A stretch of DNA of 64,000 bases from assembly GCA_008087055.1 (NCBI GenBank), contig VIEA01000001.1, positions 12,514 to 76,513 of the forward strand, written 5' to 3'. Source of the DNA: Gammaproteobacteria bacterium LSUCC0096. Lineage in GTDB: Bacteria > Pseudomonadota > Gammaproteobacteria > Pseudomonadales > Litorivicinaceae. Position numbers and translations under genes: made by a program. This document shows, piece by piece, positions 53,446-64,000 of this stretch (positions are counted from its first letter, which is position 1; every line of letters starts with the position of its first letter). The notes below the pieces were generated by a model. The model was not told the DNA's origin and made no database searches. It saw nothing but the letters and a program-made list of their open reading frames with translations.

Positions 53446-55683
53446 TTGGCGCTTGAATCTACCGAAGCTTTCGAACGGCTTCCAGTAAAAACCTATACAG
53501 AAAAGGCGTACCTCGATTACTCGATGTACGTCATTCTGGATCGAGCTCTTCCGCATATCGGAGACGGATTAAAACCAGTGCAGCGGCGTATTGTGTACGC
53601 GATGAGCGAACTGGGTCTGTCCGCTCAATCCAAGCACAAGAAATCGGCAAGGACGGTTGGTGATGTGCTCGGTAAGTTTCACCCGCATGGTGACTCAGCA
53701 TGTTATGAAGCGATGGTGTTGCTTGCACAGCCGTTTTCGACGCGCTATCCGCTCGTTGACGGTCAAGGTAACTGGGGTAGTCCAGATGACCCGAAAAGCT
53801 TCGCAGCGATGCGCTACACCGAGGCGCGCCTTACACCCATAGCGAAGATGCTGTTGGATGAATTGGGTCATGGCACTGTTGATTGGCAGCCCAACTTTGA
53901 TGGAACGCTAAAAGAGCCAAAATTACTTCCCGCTCGGGTGCCATCGATCCTTCTCAATGGAACGACGGGTATTGCGGTGGGTATGGCGACTGACATACCG
54001 CCACACAATCTACGTGAAGTGGTCAATGCTGCCGTTCATTTATTGGATGACCCCGAGGCCTCTGTCGGCGATTTGATGCGGTTTATTCCAGGGCCAGACT
54101 ATCCAACGACTGCCGAAATTATCTCGCCTCATGCAGATCTGGCGAAGGTTTATGAAACCGGCAACGGATCGATCCGGATGCGAGCGACTTATGTGTCTGA
54201 AGATGGCGACATCGTCATTAATGCGCTTCCGCACCAGGCTTCGCCAGCAAGGATTCTTGAACAAATCGCTGCACAAATGCAGGCCAAGAAATTACCAATG
54301 ATTGTTGATTTGCGTGACGAGTCTGATCATGAGAATCCAATCCGCTTGGTATTAACGCCCAGATCAAATCGTGTGAACGCTGAAGAAGTAATGACGCACT
54401 TGTTTGCAACGACGGATCTCGAAAAAACATATCGCGTGAATTTGAACATGATCGGCGTTGATGGTCGTCCACAGGTGAAATCACTGCGCGCGATTTTGAG
54501 TGAATGGCTGGATTGGCGTCGCCAGACTGTGACTCGCCGATTAACGCATCGTCTCGACCAGGTGATGGACCGTCTACATGTTTTAGAAGGGTATTTGGTC
54601 GCTTATCTGAATATTGATGAAGTGATTCGGATCATTCGTGAAGAAGACGAGCCGAAAATCGAATTGATGGAGCGTTTTGGGCTGAGTGAAGTTCAAGCGA
54701 ATGCCATCCTTGATTTGCGTTTGCGCCACTTAGCGAAACTTGAAGAAGTTAAAATTCAAGCCGAGCAAAAAGAACTTGAGAAAGAGCGCAAGTATCTTGA
54801 AGGCGTGCTTGGTTCGCGCACGAAAATGACTCAGCTGATGCGCGATGAGCTAACCAAGGATGCGGAGACTTATGGTGACGAGCGTCGGTCGCCGATTGTT
54901 GTTAGGCAGGAAGCGCGCGCTCTTCGAGAAGATCAGTTGGTCGCATCCGAGCCTGTGACGGTCGTCTTGAGCGACAACGGTTGGATTCGGTCTGCAAAAG
55001 GCCATGACATTGATCCTGAGGCGCTCGCATATAAATCGGGTGATCAGTTCCTTGTATCCGCGCAGGGTCGTTCGAACCAACCATTGGTTGCATTTGATAC
55101 GACGGGACGTGCGTATTCAGTGCAAACCCATACGCTGCCTTCAGCGAGGAGTCAGGGAGAGCCGTTGTCAGGTCGGATTGACCTAGCGCCCGGTGCCAAA
55201 GTGACCCAGCTCGCATTGGCTGATGAATCTACAAAATGGGTTTTGGCAACTGATCACGGCTATGGATTCATTTGTAAGCATGGCGATTTGCTCGGGCGAA
55301 ATAAGGCGGGCAAGTCTGTCGTAAATTTGGGTGATGCCAAGCTGTTACCGCCCTCTGTTATGGGAGATGCGGAGCTATCGCGTATTGCAGTCGCAGTATC
55401 GAGTGGGCATCTACTCGTGTTTGAAGCGCATGAACTCCCCGAGCTTGCCAAAGGTAAAGGCAATAAATTGGTCCAAATACCGCCTGCATTGCTTAAAGAG
55501 GGGCATCGCGTGACCGCGATCACCGTTCTACCGCCTCTTCGATCACTGCGTGTCATCGCAGGTAAGAGACATGTCACTTTGTCCCCATCGGATCTTGAGA
55601 ATTTCGTCGGCGAGCGTGCGCGTCGAGGGAAACTTCTGCCGCGAGGATTCCAGCGTGTGGATAAGCTTGAGGCGGAATCGTGA
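53446..55683 (+). CDS. parC: DNA topoisomerase IV subunit A
   Basis: ParC is the DNA-cleaving subunit of topoisomerase IV, which decatenates chromosomes. The 745-residue protein has the winged-helix [13 protein letters not shown], the quinolone-resistance region [15 protein letters not shown] with wild-type Ser and Glu, and the catalytic tyrosine in [10 protein letters not shown] near residue 125. The C-terminal domain is shorter and more degenerate than in GyrA, with no GyrA box, so ParC is favoured. It starts at a TTG with AAAGGG upstream. parE is not in this window. serB follows with a GTGA overlap. Confidence 0.95.
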   Translation: MALESTEAFERLPVKTYTEKAYLDYSMYVILDRALPHIGDGLKPVQRRIVYAMSELGLSAQSKHKKSARTVGDVLGKFHPHGDSACYEAMVLLAQPFSTRYPLVDGQGNWGSPDDPKSFAAMRYTEARLTPIAKMLLDELGHGTVDWQPNFDGTLKEPKLLPARVPSILLNGTTGIAVGMATDIPPHNLREVVNAAVHLLDDPEASVGDLMRFIPGPDYPTTAEIISPHADLAKVYETGNGSIRMRATYVSEDGDIVINALPHQASPARILEQIAAQMQAKKLPMIVDLRDESDHENPIRLVLTPRSNRVNAEEVMTHLFATTDLEKTYRVNLNMIGVDGRPQVKSLRAILSEWLDWRRQTVTRRLTHRLDQVMDRLHVLEGYLVAYLNIDEVIRIIREEDEPKIELMERFGLSEVQANAILDLRLRHLAKLEEVKIQAEQKELEKERKYLEGVLGSRTKMTQLMRDELTKDAETYGDERRSPIVVRQEARALREDQLVASEPVTVVLSDNGWIRSAKGHDIDPEALAYKSGDQFLVSAQGRSNQPLVAFDTTGRAYSVQTHTLPSARSQGEPLSGRIDLAPGAKVTQLALADESTKWVLATDHGYGFICKHGDLLGRNKAGKSVVNLGDAKLLPPSVMGDAELSRIAVAVSSGHLLVFEAHELPELAKGKGNKLVQIPPALLKEGHRVTAITVLPPLRSLRVIAGKRHVTLSPSDLENFVGERARRGKLLPRGFQRVDKLEAES

Positions 55684-56537
55684 GGCTTCTCTGGTTTGTC
55701 AGTGAAGCCAGTCACATCGAAGCACTTGAAACGGTACTCCAGGAAGCGAATCTAGCGGGTGAGCAGCGACTTCTCCGTAGCCCGGGAGATCTTTTGGTTC
55801 CAGCAACCTGTGACTGTATTGAGTTGCATCTTGATACAGTGGATGAAGAGCTTCTCTCGGCACGAGCTGAACTCGTCAAAACAGATTATTTGTTCGTTCG
55901 TGAAGAGCGGCCGAAACTCGCGCTGTTCGATATGGACTCAACACTGATCCAGCAAGAGGTCATCGATCAGTTGGCGACTGCTTTTGGGTTAGGCGAGCAG
56001 GTTTCAGCAATCACTGAGCGTGCGATGCGCGGTGAGCTCGACTTCATAGAGAGCTTTACAGAGCGTCTTGGGTTGCTGCGTGGGCTTGCTGAATCGAAGC
56101 TCGACGCCGTGTATCAGAACCTCACCCTGATGCCTGGTGCAGATATTTTGACGGCTAACCTATCGAGCGCTGGTGTTCGGTTAGGTATCGTGTCTGGCGG
56201 CTTCTCTTACTTCGCCGATCAAATTGGCGATCGTTTGGGAATGGATTTTGTTTTATCCAACACCCTTGAGTGTCAACACGGTGAAGTGACTGGTCGCGTT
56301 GTTCCACCCATCATTGATGGTTCGATGAAGTTGCAAACACTCGAGAGTGAAGCGCGCGTACTGGGTATTACTTTGGGTGAGACGATGGCCGTTGGCGATG
56401 GAGCTAACGATATACCCATGCTCACTGCGTCTGGAATCGGTGTTGCACACCATGCGAAACCTAAGGTGCGTGATGAGGCGAACCATTGTCTCAATTACCA
56501 TGATCTGAGCGCACTGTCTTATCTGGTTAAATTCTGA
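55680..56537 (+). CDS. serB: Phosphoserine phosphatase SerB
   Basis: SerB performs the final step of serine synthesis. The 285-residue protein has an N-terminal ACT-like region (residues 1-75) and a HAD phosphatase domain with DMDSTLI near residue 83, SGGFSYFAD and [11 protein letters not shown]. It is translationally coupled to parC by a GTGA overlap, as seen in other gammaproteobacteria. serA, the first step, is at 22384 on the other strand. Confidence 0.96.
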   Translation: MRLLWFVSEASHIEALETVLQEANLAGEQRLLRSPGDLLVPATCDCIELHLDTVDEELLSARAELVKTDYLFVREERPKLALFDMDSTLIQQEVIDQLATAFGLGEQVSAITERAMRGELDFIESFTERLGLLRGLAESKLDAVYQNLTLMPGADILTANLSSAGVRLGIVSGGFSYFADQIGDRLGMDFVLSNTLECQHGEVTGRVVPPIIDGSMKLQTLESEARVLGITLGETMAVGDGANDIPMLTASGIGVAHHAKPKVRDEANHCLNYHDLSALSYLVKF

Positions 56538-56606
56538 TTGCCAGATGCGTCTTGCGGTGAGTATTGGTAAACTCGCCGCCTCTTTAAATGTTTCTAGGGA
56601 CGGAGT

Positions 56607-58860
<2,254 letters not shown>

Positions 58861-58867
58861 TGTGCAA

Positions 58868-58885
58868 GGGCAGCACAGGCTGCCT
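58868..58885 (+). terminator. Weak hairpin after purA
   Basis: GGCAGC (58869-58874) and GCTGCC (58879-58884) form a perfect six-base-pair stem with an ACAG loop, flanked by AA and TT. The following TTCTAT is poor in consecutive T, so termination may be partial and hfq may still receive read-through from purA. Confidence 0.45.
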
Positions 58886-58916
58886 TCTATAAACAACAAA
58901 AACGCATACATAGACC

Positions 58917-58972
58917 GTCGTGGGCAGAAATGCCCAAACTTAGGGACCGAAGAGGATGATTGGTCCCACGAC
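58917..58972 (+). promoter_or_regulatory. Structured hfq leader with competing helices
   Basis: Two local hairpins can form: GGGCA/TGCCC (58922-58926 with 58931-58935) and GGGACC/GGTCCC (58943-58948 with 58962-58967). A long-range helix, GTCGTGGG (58917-58924) with CCCACGAC (58965-58972), would disrupt both because it uses the same GGG and CCC. The leader ends 22 bases before the hfq start, with GGGAGG as ribosome-binding site. A switch is an inference; Hfq of E. coli represses its own leader. Confidence 0.5.
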
Positions 58973-58994
58973 CGTCCGGTATCGGGAGGTAACT

Positions 58995-59261
58995 ATGTCA
59001 AAAGGGCACTCGCTACAAGACCCTTTCTTAAATATTTTGCGCAAGGAACGCGTTCCCGTTTCGATCTTCTTGGTCAACGGAATCAAGCTCCAGGGTCAAA
59101 TCGAATCATTTGATCAATTCGTCGTTCTTCTCAAGAACACAGTTAGCCAAATGGTCTACAAGCATGCGATCTCGACTGTTGTCCCTGCTCGCAATGTGAA
59201 GATCCCTGCTACTGGTATGGAAGACGAAGACGGCGACGATCGATACGATCTCGATAGCTAA
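58995..59261 (+). CDS. hfq: RNA chaperone Hfq
   Basis: Hfq is an Sm-like hexameric RNA-binding protein that pairs small RNAs with mRNAs. The 88-residue protein starts at the ATG at 58995, where GGGAGG is well placed; an earlier ATG at 58956 lacks family similarity. The core matches Hfq closely: [30 protein letters not shown] (Sm1) and [11 protein letters not shown] (Sm2 with the YKHA proximal-site motif). The C-terminal tail is short and acidic, as in many non-enteric gammaproteobacteria. hflX does not follow; rpsF comes next. Confidence 0.98.
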   Translation: MSKGHSLQDPFLNILRKERVPVSIFLVNGIKLQGQIESFDQFVVLLKNTVSQMVYKHAISTVVPARNVKIPATGMEDEDGDDRYDLDS

Positions 59262-59334
59262 AAAAGACTAACCATTGCAATAGGGTGCAGGGTCGACTAG
59301 ACTCCCGCGCCCTACTGTCTGTCTAACAGATGGT

Positions 59335-59378
59335 CTCCTTGCCATTCGGATGGGCCGAATGGTGAAACCCGTAAGGAG
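59335..59378 (+). promoter_or_regulatory. S6:S18-type autoregulatory leader of rpsF
   Basis: CTCCTT (59335-59340) can pair with the Shine-Dalgarno AAGGAG (59373-59378). Inside is a perfect eight-base-pair hairpin, CCATTCGG/CCGAATGG (59342-59349 with 59355-59362), and between them the unpaired TGAAACCCGT contains CCG (59369-59371). A bulged CCG flanked by a stem and a hairpin is the reported binding motif of the S6:S18 complex, which represses rpsF translation. The start codon is at 59384. Confidence 0.8.
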
Positions 59379-59383
59379 TCACA

Positions 59384-59836
59384 ATGAACCATTACGAAAT
59401 CGTTTTGCTGTTCCATCCGGATCAGTCAGAGCAGGTTCCAGCCATGATGGAACGGTACACAAACGCCGTGACTGAAGGCGGTGGATCTGTCCATCGCTTT
59501 GAAGATTGGGGTCGTCGCCAGTTGGCTTATCCGATCAATGATCTGCACAAAGCACACTATATTCTTTGGAATATCGAATGTTCTGTTGAAGTTCTCGATG
59601 AACTGACAACAACCTTCCGTTTTAACGATGCTGTGTTACGTAACATGGTTATCAAGCGGAAAGACGCTGTCACAGAAATCTCTCCAATCAAAGCTGCTGA
59701 AAGCCGTCAGGATCGTGACCGCTCAGAGCGTCGCCGCGATCGCGATGCCGAGCAATCAGAAGATGCAGACGTTGAAGACGCAGAAGCTAGCGACATCGAT
59801 GATGTTGTTGATGCTGAAGAAGCAACTGAAGAGTAA
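59384..59836 (+). CDS. rpsF: 30S ribosomal protein S6
   Basis: S6 pairs with S18 on the platform of the small subunit. The 150-residue protein has [21 protein letters not shown] and the central [23 protein letters not shown], both diagnostic. A long, highly acidic C-terminal tail ([28 protein letters not shown]) extends the protein beyond the usual 95-135 residues; enteric S6 carries post-translational glutamate tails there. It leads the rpsF-rpsR-DUF2232-rplI operon. Confidence 0.98.
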   Translation: MNHYEIVLLFHPDQSEQVPAMMERYTNAVTEGGGSVHRFEDWGRRQLAYPINDLHKAHYILWNIECSVEVLDELTTTFRFNDAVLRNMVIKRKDAVTEISPIKAAESRQDRDRSERRRDRDAEQSEDADVEDAEASDIDDVVDAEEATEE

Positions 59837-59847
59837 GGAAGAGAGAT

Positions 59848-60078
59848 ATGTCACGTTTTTTCCGTCGTCGTAAATTCTGTCGTTTCTCGGCTGAGAATGT
59901 CACAGAAATTGACTACAAGGATCTGGATACACTGAAGCAGTACGTTACCGAGACTGGTAAAATCGTACCTTCACGTATCACTGGAACAAGTGCAAAGTAC
60001 CAGCGTCAGCTCGCTACTGCGATTAAGCGCGCGCGTTATTTGGCATTGCTTCCGTATACGGATTCGCACGATATCTAA
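59848..60078 (+). CDS. rpsR: 30S ribosomal protein S18
   Basis: S18 is the S6 partner in the 30S platform. The 76-residue sequence [25 protein letters not shown]... [35 protein letters not shown] is nearly identical in form to other gammaproteobacterial S18. It is 11 bases downstream of rpsF with a GGAAGAG site. The canonical priB between them is absent. Confidence 0.99.
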   Translation: MSRFFRRRKFCRFSAENVTEIDYKDLDTLKQYVTETGKIVPSRITGTSAKYQRQLATAIKRARYLALLPYTDSHDI

Positions 60079-60093
60079 TTAACAGGGGATCCC

Positions 60094-60969
60094 ATGGCAC
60101 GGCTGGCGCACTATTTAATGGCGTCTGAGTGGCGAGCAGCATTGATTGCGTCATTGCTGTTGTTTTTACCGCTACTGTCATGGGCGGGTGCTTCGGTCGT
60201 TGCGTTATACGCACTCCGTCGAGGCCTCGATAAGTCTCTGATGGTGACCGTGGTCCCAATGCTTGTCGCATCGGTGATGGCATTTGGATTCGGTGACTCA
60301 GCCATGTTACTGGTATTGGTGATTACGGTTGTTTTGGCGGCTGTACTTCACCGGACACTAAGCTGGCTTGCAGTTCTCATGGTAGGGCTGGGTTTATCGC
60401 TAGTTTTAGTGTTTTTAGTTGGCGCGCTCTATGAAGAGACGCTGAAGGGCTTGGTTGTAGCGATCAAAGAAGTGGTCGCTCCACCGGCGCAACTCACCGC
60501 TCTTGGAGTGGATGGGGCCACAGTGGATGCATGGATGGCATCGCTCTCTGTTGGCGCACTGAGTTTTGTGCACATGGTCAGTGCCTTATTTGCACTGACA
60601 TTTGCGCGAGCTTTGCAGGCTCAAGCTTACAATCCTGGTGGATTTAAAGCCGAGTTTGAGGCGGTCATGTTGCCGCCAGTGTTTGCAGTTGGGTGTCTGG
60701 TCCTGGCAGCCACGGGTTTTTTGATCGATCCGTGGATGCTCCGGTTTTCTCCGGTTGGTGCGCTGCCTTTGATGTTTGCCGGTATTGCATTGGTGCATGG
60801 GCTGACGAGCATGAGGGAGTCGAAAGGACTCATCATCATGTTCTACACAGCATTGGTATTTTTTACGCCATACCTCTTATTGTTGTTGGCGTTATTGGCG
60901 GTCATTGACGCGTATGTGGATTTTCGGACACGTGCTCGTCAAGAACCTCCAGAAGATGAGGATGAATAA
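60094..60969 (+). CDS. DUF2232/YybS-like integral membrane protein
   Basis: This 291-residue protein has about eight hydrophobic helices (for example ALIASLLLFLPLLSWAGASVVALYAL and GLIIMFYTALVFFTPYLLLLLALLAVI) and an acidic C-terminal end. It sits between rpsR and rplI, the position of an uncharacterised DUF2232 membrane protein in Pseudomonas (YybS in Firmicutes). The stop abuts the rplI start (TAAATG). Function unknown; a link to ribosome genes rests on gene order alone. Confidence 0.85.
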   Translation: MARLAHYLMASEWRAALIASLLLFLPLLSWAGASVVALYALRRGLDKSLMVTVVPMLVASVMAFGFGDSAMLLVLVITVVLAAVLHRTLSWLAVLMVGLGLSLVLVFLVGALYEETLKGLVVAIKEVVAPPAQLTALGVDGATVDAWMASLSVGALSFVHMVSALFALTFARALQAQAYNPGGFKAEFEAVMLPPVFAVGCLVLAATGFLIDPWMLRFSPVGALPLMFAGIALVHGLTSMRESKGLIIMFYTALVFFTPYLLLLLALLAVIDAYVDFRTRARQEPPEDEDE

Positions 60970-61416
60970 ATGGAAGTAATTCTGCTTGAGAAAGTCGGTA
61001 AGCTTGGTGCTCTTGGTGACCGAGTCACTGTGAAAGGCGGTTACGCTCGTAACTTCCTGCTCCCACAGGGCCGCGCCGTATTGGCAAACGAAGCAAACAT
61101 TGCCGAGTTTGAAACACGCCGTGCAGAGCTTGAGAAAGCTGCGCAAGAGCAATTGGATGCAGCGGCAGCGCGCGCTGAAAGCTTGAACGGCAAAACAGTA
61201 GCGATCACAGCAAAAGCCGGTGATGAAGGTAAGCTGTTCGGTTCTATCGGTACTCGCGATATCGCTGAAGCTGCTGAGGCAGCTGGTTTGTCATTGGATA
61301 AGAGTGAAGTTCGTCTTCCTGAAGGTCCTCTGCGCACAACTGGTGAGCACGAAGTGCAGTGTCAGGTTCACGCTGAAGTGTTTGCAACAATCACAGTTGC
61401 CATCACTGGAGAGTAA
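60970..61416 (+). CDS. rplI: 50S ribosomal protein L9
   Basis: L9 is a two-domain protein bound at the base of the L1 stalk. The 148-residue protein has the N-terminal [35 protein letters not shown], a long connecting helix and the C-terminal domain with [15 protein letters not shown]. The start codon directly follows the DUF2232 stop. Length is normal. Confidence 0.98.
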   Translation: MEVILLEKVGKLGALGDRVTVKGGYARNFLLPQGRAVLANEANIAEFETRRAELEKAAQEQLDAAAARAESLNGKTVAITAKAGDEGKLFGSIGTRDIAEAAEAAGLSLDKSEVRLPEGPLRTTGEHEVQCQVHAEVFATITVAITGE

Positions 61417-61419
61417 TTC

Positions 61420-61995
61420 ATGGCGTCGTTCTCAACTAACGAGTTCAAATCGGGCCTGAAAGTATTGATTGATGGCGACCCTTGCACGATCGTTGAAAAC
61501 GAGTTCGTGAAGCCAGGAAAAGGTCAGGCGTTTAACCGCGTTAAGATCAAAAACCTGAAAACGGGTCGTGTCGTCGAAAAGACTTTTAAGTCAGGAGACT
61601 CAGTTGAGGCGGCTGATGTGATCGATCTCGACATGGAATTTTTATATGCCGATGGCGAGTTCTACCACTTCATGATGACCGATGGCTCATTTGAGCAGCA
61701 CGCAGCCGATGCAAAAGCTGTCGGTGATGCGTCTAAGTGGCTCAAAGAGCAAGAGACTTATATCATCACGCTATTTAACGGCGCGCCTTTGGCGGTGACA
61801 CCTCCGAATCACATCGAGTTGGAAGTTGTTGAAACAGATCCTGGCCTTAAGGGTGATACAGCGCAAGGTGGTTCGAAGCCTGCGACTCTATCAACAGGCG
61901 CTGTCGTGAACGTGCCACTCTTCATCGAAATCGGTGAAGTGCTCCGTGTTGATACACGGACTGGCGATTACGTCTCTCGCGCTACGAAAAAATGA
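61420..61995 (+). CDS. efp: Translation elongation factor P
   Basis: EF-P rescues ribosomes stalled at polyproline motifs. The 191-residue protein has the acceptor loop [11 protein letters not shown] with Lys34 in the position modified by beta-lysine, and the three OB/KOW-type domains ending in [16 protein letters not shown]. It overlaps epmA by four bases (ATGA), and epmB is at 32083, so the beta-lysyl modification pathway is present apart from the hydroxylase EpmC. Confidence 0.97.
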   Translation: MASFSTNEFKSGLKVLIDGDPCTIVENEFVKPGKGQAFNRVKIKNLKTGRVVEKTFKSGDSVEAADVIDLDMEFLYADGEFYHFMMTDGSFEQHAADAKAVGDASKWLKEQETYIITLFNGAPLAVTPPNHIELEVVETDPGLKGDTAQGGSKPATLSTGAVVNVPLFIEIGEVLRVDTRTGDYVSRATKK

Positions 61996-62939
61996 TGGGT
62001 CGGCCAACGGCCACAAAGACCATTCTCGAAGCCCGCGCCAGTTTACTGTCCGGGCTTCGTTCGTTTTTCGAGGCAAGACAATCGCTCGAAGTCGATGTCC
62101 CCGCGATTGCCAAAGCCCCAGCATCTGATCCGTGGCTTGATAGTTTTACGGTCAACGACCCAGCGGGATTGCACGTTGGCTATTTGCTCACCTCCCCAGA
62201 GACTTATCTCAAACGTCTGCTATCGGAGTACCAATGCCCCATGCATGCGATTGGCAAAGCCTATCGCGCTAACGAAGAGGGATCTGAGCACGCGATTGAG
62301 TTTACGATGCTCGAATGGTACCGGCCAACAGCCATTCGTCCCTTTCAGACGATGGTGTCTGAAATCCAAGATTTGATCGAAACACTGACAGAATGTGGTC
62401 GGCCCGAGGTGATCTCTTATAGAGACGTTTTTGAGGCAACTTACGGGCTGAATCCGCACCAGGTCGAGGCAATGGATTTAGTTGGTTTCGCGAGTGATCT
62501 GCTCGGCCCCAAGGCGGCCGCTTCACTCGACTTGGATAGTCTTCTCAATGTGCTTTTTGCAACTGAGATTGAGCCACATCTGGCCAACCATATTGTGATT
62601 GATTTTCCCGCGATTCAATCAGCACTCGCTCGTATTGAATCGGATGGTGCAGACACAGTTGCAAAGCGTGCCGAGCTATATATTTCAGGCAGTGAGATCG
62701 CTAATGGTTACCACGAGCTGACAGACCCGATTGAGCAATCAGCTCGATTTGACGAGGACAACCGACGCCGCGAGTTATTGCATCGACCGGCTGTGCCGAA
62801 AGACGATGCCTTAATTGATGCATTGACGTCTGGTTTACCAGAGAGCTACGGTGTTGCCCTAGGTGTTGATCGACTTCTCAAGGTGATGACACAGTCAAAA
62901 ACCCTCTCAGAGTGCATGACGTTTACAGGACATTTATGA
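61992..62939 (+). CDS. epmA: EF-P--(R)-beta-lysine ligase EpmA (GenX/PoxA)
   Basis: EpmA is a class II lysyl-tRNA-synthetase-like enzyme lacking an anticodon domain that attaches beta-lysine to EF-P. The 315-residue protein shows [35 protein letters not shown] (motif 2) and [15 protein letters not shown] (motif 3). It is coupled to efp upstream and orn downstream through four-base overlaps, an unusually tight substrate-enzyme arrangement. Confidence 0.96.
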   Translation: MMGRPTATKTILEARASLLSGLRSFFEARQSLEVDVPAIAKAPASDPWLDSFTVNDPAGLHVGYLLTSPETYLKRLLSEYQCPMHAIGKAYRANEEGSEHAIEFTMLEWYRPTAIRPFQTMVSEIQDLIETLTECGRPEVISYRDVFEATYGLNPHQVEAMDLVGFASDLLGPKAAASLDLDSLLNVLFATEIEPHLANHIVIDFPAIQSALARIESDGADTVAKRAELYISGSEIANGYHELTDPIEQSARFDEDNRRRELLHRPAVPKDDALIDALTSGLPESYGVALGVDRLLKVMTQSKTLSECMTFTGHL

Positions 62940-63484
62940 AAGACGCGTTGAATTTAATTTGGATTGATTTGGAAATGACAGGGCTCTCACCTGAAAACGA
63001 CCGAATCATCGAAATCGCGACCGTTGTCACCGATAAAGATTTGAATGTCCTTGGTGAGGGTCCTGTGTATGCAATCAGTCAGCCGCAAGCAATGCTCGAT
63101 GGCATGGATGAGTGGAATACGCGGCAGCATGGTAAGTCAGGGCTTACGGAGCGTGTACAGAAATCGAGCGTGACAGAAGAGGAGGCGGAGACAAAGACTA
63201 TTGAGTTTTTGAGTGAGTTTCTAGACCCACGGCAGTCTCCGATGTGTGGCAATTCAATCTGTCAGGACCGACGTTTTTTGGCGCGATACATGCCCACGCT
63301 CGAAGCGTTCTTTCACTACCGCAATCTCGATGTTTCGACGCTCAAAGAGCTCGCCCGACGGTGGAATCCAAAAGCATCCGAAGGCCTTGTGAAATCAGGA
63401 CAGCATCTGGCACTTGCTGATATCCATGAGTCGATTGATGAACTTAAGCATTACCGGACTCATTTTCTGAAGCTCGACTCATGA
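62936..63484 (+). CDS. orn: Oligoribonuclease Orn
   Basis: Orn degrades 2- to 5-nt RNAs, including pGpG, the breakdown product of cyclic di-GMP. The 182-residue DEDDh exonuclease has [10 protein letters not shown] (catalytic Asp and Glu), [15 protein letters not shown] and [14 protein letters not shown] (His and Asp). I start at the ATG at 62936, overlapping the epmA stop by four bases; an in-frame ATG at 62912 lies inside epmA. The 3' end overlaps the convergent queG by 41 bases. Confidence 0.96.
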   Translation: MKDALNLIWIDLEMTGLSPENDRIIEIATVVTDKDLNVLGEGPVYAISQPQAMLDGMDEWNTRQHGKSGLTERVQKSSVTEEEAETKTIEFLSEFLDPRQSPMCGNSICQDRRFLARYMPTLEAFFHYRNLDVSTLKELARRWNPKASEGLVKSGQHLALADIHESIDELKHYRTHFLKLDS

Positions 63485-64000
63485 GGCGAGATACGGCCCA
63501 ATCGATATGTTCGTCGAGTACTGCGCCCTGATTGCCACGTTTGAGCCTTAAAATCTCAATGGTTTGGGCGATATGACTCACGCTATTGCCAAGCCCAATG
63601 GCAATATTTTCGAGAAATTTTACATAGCCCGCACGCCGTAGCGGACTTCCCTCCGTTTTCGAGAGAAACTCTTTTTCGTCCCACTGAAACAAATCAATCA
63701 GCGGTTGGTTATCGAGAGCATGCCTTGGAGCGAACGCCGGATCTCCGACGGATGCGTACCGGTTCCATGGGCAAACCAACTGACAGTCATCGCACCCAAA
63801 GACCCGATTGCCCATCGGAGCTCTTAATTCTTCGGGGATGGGTCCTTTGTGCTCAATCGTTAGGTAGCTAATACACCGTGTTGCATCGAGCTGGTAAGGC
63901 TTAGGGAACGCATTTGTTGGGCATATATCGAGGCAGGCAGTACAGGATCCACACCGAGATTGCTCAATTTCTTGGGTGAGCGGTAATGGGCAGTCCGTGA
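63444..64000 (-). CDS. queG: Epoxyqueuosine reductase QueG, C-terminal part
   Basis: QueG reduces epoxyqueuosine to queuosine in tRNA using cobalamin and two 4Fe-4S clusters. The frame is open to the window edge, so about half of the protein is missing. The ferredoxin-like signature [16 protein letters not shown] and the second cluster set [14 protein letters not shown] are visible, with a C-terminal HEAT-like helical tail. A shorter frame beginning at ATG 63815 is only an internal start. It needs cobalamin, the cofactor also predicted to be bound by the MerR regulator at 35155. Confidence 0.95.
   Translation of the reverse strand, partial: TDCPLPLTQEIEQSRCGSCTACLDICPTNAFPKPYQLDATRCISYLTIEHKGPIPEELRAPMGNRVFGCDDCQLVCPWNRYASVGDPAFAPRHALDNQPLIDLFQWDEKEFLSKTEGSPLRRAGYVKFLENIAIGLGNSVSHIAQTIEILRLKRGNQGAVLDEHIDWAVSRLMSRASENESGNA

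Noticed and set aside
59268-59330. Hairpin AGGGTGC/GCGCCCT after hfq considered as an intrinsic terminator
   Set aside because: The stem is plausible, but no T-tract follows and the loop contains further pairing. It is more likely part of the rpsF leader or a stabilising 3' structure.

Overview
The window is a dense, almost purely housekeeping stretch of a gammaproteobacterial chromosome. Base composition is roughly balanced. Gene order resembles Pseudomonadales/Oceanospirillales-type genomes: metW-metX-yggT-proC-yggS; an inactive dihydroorotase paralogue next to pyrB and pyrR; ruvX-yqgE-gshB-rsmE; metK divergent from tkt-epd-pgk-fba; zapA-ssrS-ygfA facing ygfB-pepP-ubiH-ubiI; rpsF-rpsR-DUF2232-rplI. 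I cannot name the genus. Coding density is very high, and many neighbours overlap by 1 to 4 bases (ATGA, GTGA, TTGA, TAATG junctions), which implies widespread translational coupling. I found no insertion sequence, prophage, CRISPR array, tRNA or rRNA. No gene-free stretch exceeds about 190 bases.

Layout. 1-2258 (+): the 3' part of rpoH, a terminator, then thiS-thiG-trmB. 2241-16264 (-): hemW, rdgB, a DUF4426 protein, metW-metX, yggT, proC, yggS, pyrimidine genes (pyrX-pyrB-pyrR), ruvX, yqgE, gshB, rsmE, ahcY and metK. 16416-21649 (+): central carbon genes tkt, epd, pgk, fba. 21794-22335 (+): a MazEF-type toxin-antitoxin pair, the only clearly accessory genes. 22384-25886: serA and rpiA (-), ilvA (+). 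25919-27292: a possible 30-residue membrane peptide (+), then 5-FCL, 6S RNA, zapA and a ZapB-like gene (-). 27383-34643 (+): ygfB, pepP, two UbiH-family hydroxylases, riboflavin synthase, epmB and a CPA2 antiporter with an RCK domain. 34597-36479: a membrane DnaJ-domain protein (-) divergent from a MerR/cobalamin-binding regulator and a small DUF6482-like partner (+). 36476-44747 (-): NUDIX, AbrB-family membrane protein and a full SUF iron-sulfur cluster locus. 44818-48217 (+): CnoX-like thioredoxin, glnS, murQ. 48203-53410: a sulfide/persulfide oxidation and sulfur transport module. 53446-63484 (+): parC, serB, hisZ, purA, hfq, rpsF-rpsR-DUF2232-rplI, efp, epmA, orn. The window ends inside queG (-).

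Much of the interest is in control regions read directly from sequence. An 18-bp perfect palindrome fills the spacer of the metK promoter. An IscR-like inverted repeat overlaps the suf promoter. The rpsF leader sequesters the Shine-Dalgarno sequence beside a bulged CCG, as in the S6:S18 autoregulatory motif. The hfq leader has mutually exclusive helices. ACA triplets at exact 11-bp spacing precede the MerR/B12 gene.

I do not see a clear novel multigene system. The best candidates for something undescribed are the MerR/B12 regulator, which keeps the cobalamin histidine but has Thr where CarH-type photosensors have Trp, together with its coupled DUF6482 partner, and the 30-residue peptide with its own strong promoter.
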